Assembly: GCA_947631485.1 (NCBI GenBank)
Contig: CANRLJ010000026.1
Span: forward strand, 1-9,259
Reading direction: 5' to 3'
Length of the DNA stretch: 9,259 nucleotides
From: an uncultured Clostridia bacterium
GTDB lineage: Bacteria; Bacillota; Clostridia; Christensenellales; UBA1242
Of this stretch, positions 5,139 to 9,259 are shown piece by piece (position 1 is the first letter of the stretch; each line of letters begins with the position of its first letter). The notes below the pieces were generated by a model, which was given only the letters and a program-made list of their open reading frames with translations, was not told the DNA's origin and made no database searches. A program made the position numbers and the translations under genes.

Positions 5139-6131
5139 TTATTTTCTCTTTGCCAAACTTACTGCAACAGCCAAACTAACTGTTGCACCAACCATTGGGT
5201 TGTTGCCCATGCCAATAAATCCCATCATCGCAACATGGGCTGGCACAGAGGAACTTCCCGCAAATTGAGCGTCACAATGCATCCTTCCCATTGTGTCAGT
5301 CATGCCATAACTTGCTGGGCCACAACGCATATTGTCTGGGTGCAATGTTCTGCCTGTTCCGCCGCCAGATGCAACTGAAAAATAGGACTTTCCATGGTCG
5401 TTGCACCATTTTTTGTATGTTCCGGCAACAGGGTGTTGGAAACGAGTAGGGTTTGTTGAGTTTCCGGTGATTGAAACATCAACTTGTTCATGCTGCATGA
5501 TTGCAACACCTTCGCTTACATCATATGCACCGTAAATCTTGACTGCTGCCTTCTCGCCTGTTGAAAAAGGAATTTCCTCCAAGATTTCAAGTTTTTGCTC
5601 TTTGTTGTTGAACCTTGTGTTTACAAATGTGAAGCCGTTTACACGCGCAATGATGTAGGCGGCATCCTTTCCAAGACCATTAAGCACAACTTTGAGTGGT
5701 GTTTTTCTTATTTTGTTTGCTGTTCTTGCAATGCCCATTGCTCCCTCAGCGGCTGCAAAACTTTCGTGTCCAGCCAAGAAGCAGAAGCACTTTGTCTTTT
5801 CGTCCAAAAGTCTGCCTGCAAGTCTGCCGTGCCCAAGTCCGATTTGTCTGGCGTCAGCAACAGAGCCCTTCACACAAAATGCCTGCAGTCCTTCGCCGAT
5901 TTTTTCTGCGTATTCGCTGGCGGATTTGCACTTTGATTTCAGTGCGATTGCTGTGCCAAGGGTGTAGGCATAAACAGCGTTGTCAAAGCAGATTGGTTGT
6001 ATTTCTCTGACTGTTTTTTCTACATCAATGCCTGCTTTAAGACAAAAGTTTTTTGCGTCATCAATGTCTTTGAAACCATATTCCTTCAATTTGTCGGAAA
6101 GTCTTTCATATTTCTTCAATTCTTCAATCAT
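5139..6131 (-). CDS. GGGtGRT protein
   Basis: The 330-residue product carries the family's naming motif GGGTGRT at 256-262, followed by LHPDNMRCGPASYGMTD and ending MGNNPMVGATVSLAVAVSLA. Other visible blocks are GLGHGRLAGRLLDEKTKCFCFLAGHESFAAAEG (98-130) and VNTRFNNKEQKLEILEEIPFSTGEKAAVKIYGAYDVSEG (170-208). There are nine cysteines, including C115-x-C117, C243, C270 and C286. No membrane segments are seen. The family is typical of anaerobes and is found next to NifU-like scaffold genes, as here; its activity is not established to my knowledge, so a role linked to iron-sulfur clusters or a metalloenzyme is inference from context. The ATG (6131-6129) overlaps the upstream TGA (6130-6128) in an ATGA, with GGAGAG just before it, indicating translational coupling. 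Its 3' end is the source of the tandem repeats at 4903-5211. Confidence 0.92.
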   Translation of the reverse strand: MIEELKKYERLSDKLKEYGFKDIDDAKNFCLKAGIDVEKTVREIQPICFDNAVYAYTLGTAIALKSKCKSASEYAEKIGEGLQAFCVKGSVADARQIGLGHGRLAGRLLDEKTKCFCFLAGHESFAAAEGAMGIARTANKIRKTPLKVVLNGLGKDAAYIIARVNGFTFVNTRFNNKEQKLEILEEIPFSTGEKAAVKIYGAYDVSEGVAIMQHEQVDVSITGNSTNPTRFQHPVAGTYKKWCNDHGKSYFSVASGGGTGRTLHPDNMRCGPASYGMTDTMGRMHCDAQFAGSSSVPAHVAMMGFIGMGNNPMVGATVSLAVAVSLAKRK

Positions 6132-6811
6132 AATTGCTCTCCTCTTGGATTTACAAACCTTACGGCTTCGTCAAATCTGCCATAGTGCTTGGTCGACTTT
6201 TCCATTGCCTCTTTCTTTGAGAGGCTTTCATCTTGAAGATTCTTTAAAAGAAGCCCAAGATTTATATATTCATAGCCGATTGTCTCTCCATTTTTGTCAA
6301 GAGCCATCTTTGTGATGTAGCCCTCTGCAAGATTGAGATATTTCACTCCGCCTTGCTCGGTGGAAACGATTGTTCCGACTTGGCTGGTCTTATATTTTCC
6401 AAGGTCCTCCAAACTTGTGCCAATTGGAAGCCCACCAAGAGAAAATGCTGATTGGCTTCTGCCATAAACAAGTTGCAGGAAGATGTTTTTCATTGCATCG
6501 TTTATTGCATCGCAAACAAGGTCGGTGTTCAAGGCTTCCAAGATGGTTTTTCCAATCAAGATTTCTCCTGCCATGGCAGCAGAGTGTGTCATGCCGGAGC
6601 AGCCGATTGTTTCGATGAGCGCCTCTTTGATTATTCCATTTTTAACATTTAATGTCAGTTTGCAAGTTCCTTGTTGTGGAGCGCACATGCCACAACCATG
6701 CGAAAATGCAGAGATTTGCGTGATTTCTTTAACTTGGTCCCACTTTCCTTCTTGTGGAAGAGGAGAAGGACCATAGCCACGCATATTTTTTACACAGTTT
6801 TGTTTTTCCAT
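6128..6811 (-). CDS. NifU-like iron-sulfur cluster assembly scaffold protein
   Basis: The 227-residue product resembles the NifU/IscU N-terminal scaffold fold in an atypical form. It has HGCGMCAPQQGTC (39-50; C40, C43, C50), a TLNVKNGIIKEALIETIGCSGMTHSAAM block (53-80; C71 in the GCSG motif) and C100 in a helix (LNTDLVCDAINDA), matching the spaced cysteines on which scaffolds build clusters. After residue 115 it has an extension of about 110 residues that is not found in short IscU/SufU proteins. It would act in the cytoplasm. The start at ATG 6811-6809 is set by AAAGGAG 6 bases upstream and by the promoter beyond it; an in-frame extension to 6901 would read through the promoter. It is the first gene of a two-gene operon with the GGGtGRT gene, overlapping by 4 bases, which suggests the two products work together in near-equal amounts. 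Confidence 0.88.
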   Translation of the reverse strand: MEKQNCVKNMRGYGPSPLPQEGKWDQVKEITQISAFSHGCGMCAPQQGTCKLTLNVKNGIIKEALIETIGCSGMTHSAAMAGEILIGKTILEALNTDLVCDAINDAMKNIFLQLVYGRSQSAFSLGGLPIGTSLEDLGKYKTSQVGTIVSTEQGGVKYLNLAEGYITKMALDKNGETIGYEYINLGLLLKNLQDESLSKKEAMEKSTKHYGRFDEAVRFVNPRGEQL

Positions 6812-6838
6812 AGATTCTCCTTTTATAAAGTACAATAA

Positions 6839-6866
6839 ATTATAGCAAAAATAAATCAAATAACAA
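6839..6866 (-). promoter_or_regulatory. Predicted sigma-A promoter of the NifU-like/GGGtGRT operon
   Basis: On the minus strand, TTGTTA (6866-6861), a 16-base spacer and a perfect TATAAT (6844-6839) with TGC extension (6847-6845). The leader is about 20 bases with AAAGGAG. It diverges from the promoter at 6888-6916, with the two -35 boxes about 20 bases apart, so co-regulation by one bound protein is possible. Confidence 0.7.
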
Positions 6867-6887
6867 AGCAAATTTCCAAGATAGATA

Positions 6888-6916
6888 TTGAAATGCAACA
6901 AATTTTGTGGTATGAT
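6888..6916 (+). promoter_or_regulatory. Predicted sigma-A promoter of the first GNAT gene
   Basis: TTGAAA (6888-6893), a 17-base spacer and TATGAT (6911-6916) with TGG extension (6908-6910). The transcription start near 6923 leaves a leader of about 10 bases that contains AGGTG before the ATG at 6932. Confidence 0.72.
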
Positions 6917-6931
6917 GTTTGCAGGTGAAAG

Positions 6932-7573
6932 ATGGAATTAGAAACAAACAGACTGATTATAAGAAGATTTAGGGAAGACGATTTTGAGGACTATTATGAA
7001 ACAGTCTCTCCTTACACTGACGAGCAAATGAAGAGGAGGCTGTTTTTAAAGGCGACCGATTGGAGTTTGAAAGGCATAAAAAACATCAAAAAAATCATCG
7101 AGCCAGAAAGCGAATTTCACTTTTTATATAGGTTTAATGAAATCGAACAAAACAGGCGCGCCGAAAAGGACAGGTTTTTTACAATCCTAAAATCTCCACT
7201 CGAATTTGCGGTTGTGCTGAAGCCAATCATGAAAGTGGTTGGAAAGGTGGCTTTTTGGTCGCCATTATATTACTATCCAATGGAATATTCCTACAGCAAC
7301 TGCAAGGAAATTGGGGTGGTGCTTAACAGACGCGTCAGAAATCAGGGGTTGATGACAGAGGCGGTTTCTTCTTTGGTTGGAGCAATCTTCGACCAAACGG
7401 ACATACAGGCGGTTTACAGCAGAATTTTGGCGGACAATCAGGCAAGCCTGAGATTGTTTGACAAATGCGGGTTTAAATATCTCTACGAAAGAGAAGAATT
7501 GGTTGGGCTTGACAAAAAGATGGTCATAACCAAAGGAATATCCAAAGCAGACAAGACAAAGGAAAACAGTTGA
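6932..7573 (+). CDS. GNAT family N-acetyltransferase (RimJ/RimL-like)
   Basis: The 213-residue product opens with LETNRLIIRRFREDDFEDYY, the usual start of RimJ/RimL-type GNAT enzymes, which move an acetyl group from acetyl-CoA to an amine, often the alpha-amine of a protein. The acetyl-CoA-binding motif is RNQGLMTEA (136-144) and the late strand is ILADNQASLRLFDKCGFKYL (165-184). Residues about 30-90 form an insertion rich in K, R and E (EQMKRRLFLKATDW through NRRAEKDRFF) that the second GNAT gene of this window lacks, and the tail (200-213) is lysine-rich. The canonical GxG of motif A is reduced to Q-G-L, still seen in active members. ATG 6932 follows AGGTGAAAG. The stop TGA (7571-7573) overlaps the -35 box of the next promoter. 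The substrate cannot be told from sequence. Confidence 0.87.
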   Translation: MELETNRLIIRRFREDDFEDYYETVSPYTDEQMKRRLFLKATDWSLKGIKNIKKIIEPESEFHFLYRFNEIEQNRRAEKDRFFTILKSPLEFAVVLKPIMKVVGKVAFWSPLYYYPMEYSYSNCKEIGVVLNRRVRNQGLMTEAVSSLVGAIFDQTDIQAVYSRILADNQASLRLFDKCGFKYLYEREELVGLDKKMVITKGISKADKTKENS

Positions 7574-7598
7574 CAATTTTTTTTCAATGTGTTAGACT
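7570..7598 (+). promoter_or_regulatory. Strong predicted sigma-A promoter of the T-box operon
   Basis: Consensus TTGACA (7570-7575), a 17-base spacer and TAGACT (7593-7598) with TGT extension (7590-7592). The -35 box contains the TGA stop of the upstream gene. Transcription should start near 7604-7605. Confidence 0.78.
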
Positions 7599-7604
7599 GA
7601 AAGC

Positions 7605-7818
7605 GACAATCAAGATGGCGGAGTGAAAAACAGTAGAATTGCAAACTTGCTTTCAGAGAGAGGTTGGTTGATGAAAAACCTCACAGTCACAATTCGAATT
7701 ACAGTCATTTCAAGTTTTGCGCAGGCTTAGCGAAAAGCAAACGAGGGTCGTCAAAACGACCGAATTTAGGTGGTACCACGAAGCACACTTCGTCCTAAAG
7801 ATGGAGGTGTGCTTTTTT
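7605..7818 (+). promoter_or_regulatory. T-box riboswitch, tyrosine type
   Basis: This leader RNA senses uncharged tRNA and lets transcription continue only when the tRNA is bound. Stem I is closed by GCAAACTTG (7641-7649) with CAAGTTTTGC (7711-7720) and carries the conserved AGAGAG (7655-7660) on its 5' side. On the 3' side the specifier loop reads GAATTACAG, giving TAC (tyrosine) at 7700-7702 followed by the expected A. A stem III hairpin is GGTCGT/ACGACC (7746-7761). The T-box proper is TTTAGGTGGTACCACG (7765-7780). The antiterminator forms from TTTAGG (7765-7770) with CCTAAA (7794-7799) and ACGAAG (7778-7783) with CTTCGT (7788-7793), leaving the 7-base bulge TGGTACC whose TGGT can pair with a tRNA 3' end ACCA, as tRNA-Tyr should have. 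tyrS downstream agrees with a tyrosine specifier. Confidence 0.95.
7781..7818 (+). terminator. T-box regulated terminator
   Basis: AAGCACAC (7781-7788) pairs with GTGTGCTT (7807-7814), followed by a T run to 7817. The left arm overlaps the antiterminator hairpin (7778-7793), so the two structures exclude each other. Confidence 0.9.
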
Positions 7819-7838
7819 GTTTGCAAGAGGAGGGAAAG

Positions 7839-8417
7839 ATGAAGATAAAGACAGAAAGATTGATTTTGAGAAATTACAAGATGAGCGACATTGAGGATTA
7901 TTGGGAGTATGTAAGTCAACCAAATGTTGGGCCAAGATGTGGCTGGCCTGTTTACACCGACAAGCAGGAGGCGGTTAAGCGTTTGCAACTTGAAACCACC
8001 AAGCCACTTCAGTTTTGCATCGAATATCAAAAGAAGGTCATTGGAAGCATTGAGGTTTTTAATGTCGAAGAGAAAGATGGCAAGAAAATCTGCGAACTTG
8101 GAATATTGCTCAACGAAAACTTTTGGGGCAAAGGCATTATGACCGAGGCAATGAAGGCGATTGTGAAATTGTGTTTTGACCACCTTGGAATTGATGTTGT
8201 GACCGCCGGTTTCTTTGAGCCAAACATAGGAAGTTGGAGGGTGCAGGAAAAGTGCGGTTTCAAACAATACAAAACCACTCCAAATTTCACAAAGTGGTAT
8301 TTGACAGGCGAGGATTGTGCATGCATTGGCACAAAGATTGAGAAAGAGGACTATCTGAAAATTGGGTTTTATAAAGATTTCAAAATGGAAATTGTTGACA
8401 AGGAGAAAAAACTATGA
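7839..8417 (+). CDS. GNAT family N-acetyltransferase in the tyrosine T-box operon
   Basis: The 192-residue product starts MKIKTERLILRNYKMSDIED, typical of RimJ/RimL-type GNAT enzymes. It has a CELGILLNENFWGKGIMTEA block (85-104) with the acetyl-CoA pyrophosphate motif GKGIM at 97-101, and a late EPNIGSWRVQEKCGFKQY block (127-144). This is the usual length for the family. ATG 7839 is chosen for AGGAGGG a few bases upstream; an in-frame GTG at 7770 lies inside the T-box and is discarded. The stop (8415-8417) overlaps the tyrS ATG (8414-8416), so the two genes are translationally coupled and both are controlled by tRNA-Tyr charging. It is homologous to the GNAT gene at 6932-7573 in layout. The target is unknown: it could acetylate a tRNA-linked, ribosomal or small-molecule amine, or detoxify a tyrosine-like compound. 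All of these are inference from context. Confidence 0.9.
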   Translation: MKIKTERLILRNYKMSDIEDYWEYVSQPNVGPRCGWPVYTDKQEAVKRLQLETTKPLQFCIEYQKKVIGSIEVFNVEEKDGKKICELGILLNENFWGKGIMTEAMKAIVKLCFDHLGIDVVTAGFFEPNIGSWRVQEKCGFKQYKTTPNFTKWYLTGEDCACIGTKIEKEDYLKIGFYKDFKMEIVDKEKKL

Positions 8418-9259
8418 AAATTGACACAAATTTGTTTGGCACATTGAAGGAAAGAGGACTTTTGTATCAGTGCACTGACGAAGATGCCCTGAAAAAACTG
8501 TTGGAAAGCGGAAAGCCCATCACACTTTATGAGGGCACAGACCCGACGGCTGACAGTTTGCATATAGGACACTGCGTGCCTTATTGCATTTTGAGGCGTT
8601 TCCAACAGGCAGGGCACAAGGTGTTGTTGCTTATGGGCGGAGCAACCGCAGGAATTGGCGACCCATCGGGCAAGACGGAAATGCGCAAAATGATGTCAAA
8701 AGAAGATGTCGAGAAAAACATCAAAAGCATCAAAAAGACACTTGGCGTGTTTTTGAAGTTTGACGGCGAAAATCCAGCGATCATTGTAAACAACGCCGAT
8801 TGGTTTAATGGCTATGATTATGTTGACTTTATGCGAGATGTTGGAGTGCACTTTAATGTAAACAAGATGCTTTCAAACGAAATCTATGCAAACAGACTTG
8901 AAGAGGGTGGACTGACCTTCTTTGAGATGGGCTATATGCTTATGCAAGCATATGACTTTGTGCATTTAAATCAAAAATATGGCTGCGTTTTGCAGTATGG
9001 TGGGCAGGACCAGTGGGGAAACATTGTTGCAGGCACAGAACTTCAAAGAAAGTTGAATTTCCAAAATGGCACAAATATCAATCTGATTGGTGCAACAAAT
9101 CCGCTGCTTCTCACCCCAGAGGGCAAGAAGATGGGCAAGACGGAAAGGGGTGCAATTTGGATTGACAAAGACAAAATCTCGGCATACGACTTCTATCAGG
9201 GAGTTTACCAAACGCCAGACGCTTGCGTTGAGATGATGTTTGCATTGTTCACAGATGTG
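8414..9259 (+). CDS. tyrS: Tyrosyl-tRNA synthetase (3' truncated by window end)
   Basis: TyrRS attaches tyrosine to tRNA-Tyr using ATP. The first 282 residues are present, against about 400-420 in the family, and no stop is reached. Class I signature motifs are in place: the LYEGTDPTADSLHIGH block with HIGH at 50-53, GDPSGKTEMR (82-91), NADWF (127-131), YGGQDQWGNI (195-204) with the tyrosine-site Gln/Asp, and the KMSKS-type loop KMGKTERGAIW (239-249). The catalytic domain is therefore nearly complete, while the anticodon-binding and S4-like tail lie beyond the window. ATG 8414 overlaps the TGA of the GNAT gene in an ATGA. AAGGAG (8400-8405) lies within the end of the GNAT gene, 8 bases before the ATG. 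Expression is set by the tyrosine T-box at 7605-7818. Confidence 0.95.
   Translation, partial: MKIDTNLFGTLKERGLLYQCTDEDALKKLLESGKPITLYEGTDPTADSLHIGHCVPYCILRRFQQAGHKVLLLMGGATAGIGDPSGKTEMRKMMSKEDVEKNIKSIKKTLGVFLKFDGENPAIIVNNADWFNGYDYVDFMRDVGVHFNVNKMLSNEIYANRLEEGGLTFFEMGYMLMQAYDFVHLNQKYGCVLQYGGQDQWGNIVAGTELQRKLNFQNGTNINLIGATNPLLLTPEGKKMGKTERGAIWIDKDKISAYDFYQGVYQTPDACVEMMFALFTDV

Larger units (their letters stand above)
4903..5211. repeat. Three tandem copies of the 3' end of the GGGtGRT gene
   Basis: This array fills most of the 315-base stretch between the YjzC-like gene and the GGGtGRT gene. Three units repeat with a period of 106-107 bp: 4903-5008, 5009-5114 and 5115-5211. Each contains (plus strand) GGTTTTTCAAACCCTTTGGG, a variable block, then CCAACCATTGGGTTGTTGCC. 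On the minus strand each unit encodes MGNNPMVGATVSLAV plus a few residues, so the units are copies of the last 23 codons of the gene plus its downstream hairpin. The unit at 5115-5211 is the genic one. The units differ from each other at roughly a tenth of positions by eye. Unlike CRISPR, there are no unrelated spacers. The rest of the stretch holds the promoter region of the YjzC-like gene. Confidence 0.95.

Noticed and set aside
4903..5211. Possible CRISPR or similar direct-repeat array.
   Set aside because: There are no unrelated spacers between short repeats; whole units of about 106 bp are homologous and match the neighbouring gene's 3' end.
4800..5378. Overlapping plus-strand open frames of 60-117 codons with repeated segments such as GFFKPFGI.
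   Set aside because: They lie on the antisense of the tandem 3'-end array and the end of the GGGtGRT gene, lack ribosome sites, and repeat only because the DNA repeats.
6812..6901. Upstream in-frame start adding a hydrophobic N-terminus to the NifU-like protein.
   Set aside because: The extension would be translated from the promoter region; the hydrophobic residues come from AT-rich DNA, and ATG 6811 has AAAGGAG.
7597..7658. Perfect 8-bp pairing CTGAAAGC (7597-7604) with GCTTTCAG (7649-7656) as an outer stem of the T-box.
   Set aside because: The left arm overlaps the -10 box and is mostly upstream of the expected transcription start, and the right arm competes with stem I.
7770..7838. Upstream in-frame GTG start for the second GNAT gene.
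   Set aside because: It lies in the T-box antiterminator; ATG 7839 has an AGGAGGG site and matches the family's N-terminus.
7710..8267. A 185-codon minus-strand frame opposite the second GNAT gene and T-box.
   Set aside because: It has no ribosome site or promoter and is antisense to a clear gene and to a conserved structured leader.

Overview
The window looks like chromosomal DNA of an AT-rich, spore-forming member of the Firmicutes (Bacillota), probably class Clostridia. The signs are the 3' end of spoIIE next to tilS (an order shared with Bacillus-type genomes), a T-box riboswitch in front of tyrS, strong AGGAGG ribosome binding sites, sigma-A type promoters with TGn-extended -10 boxes, T-tailed hairpin terminators, and a NifU-like plus GGGtGRT gene pair as found in anaerobes. 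I cannot name the genus. No phage, transposase, CRISPR array, tRNA or rRNA is visible.

Layout. 1-446: end of spoIIE, then a terminator. 570-1904: tilS (tRNA-Ile2 lysidine synthetase). 2023-2871: a DegV-family fatty-acid-binding protein. 2919-3026 (minus): a 35-residue acidic-tailed microprotein. 3093-3944: a TtcA-like PP-loop tRNA thiolation enzyme with an apparently leaderless start. 3957-4487 (minus): an unrecognised acidic protein with about three internal repeats. 4647-4823 (minus): a small YjzC-like protein. 4903-5211: three tandem copies of about 106 bp of the 3' end of the next gene. 5139-6811 (minus): a two-gene operon, NifU-like scaffold protein then GGGtGRT protein, with overlapping stop and start codons. 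6932-7573: a GNAT acetyltransferase. 7570-7818: promoter and tyrosine-type T-box. 7839-8417: a second GNAT gene. 8414-9259: tyrS, cut off by the window end.

The common theme is translation: two PP-loop tRNA-modifying enzymes (TilS, TtcA-like), tyrosyl-tRNA synthetase, and two RimJ/RimL-type acetyltransferases. The second acetyltransferase is locked into the tyrosine T-box operon by a 4-base overlap with tyrS. Transcription is split into short units. Convergent genes share bidirectional terminators (2889-2913, 3928-3958) and divergent genes share short promoter regions (3027-3092, 6812-6931).

The most unusual structure is the tandem array of gene 3' ends at 4903-5211. The middle copy differs from the genic copy almost only at synonymous positions, including a Ser AGT/TCA swap, so it probably came from a functional allele and not from simple slippage. 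Other points for follow-up are the GNAT gene inside the tyrosine T-box operon, the microprotein at 2919-3026, the repeat protein at 3957-4487, the palindrome in the promoter spacer of the YjzC-like gene, and the leaderless TtcA-like gene.
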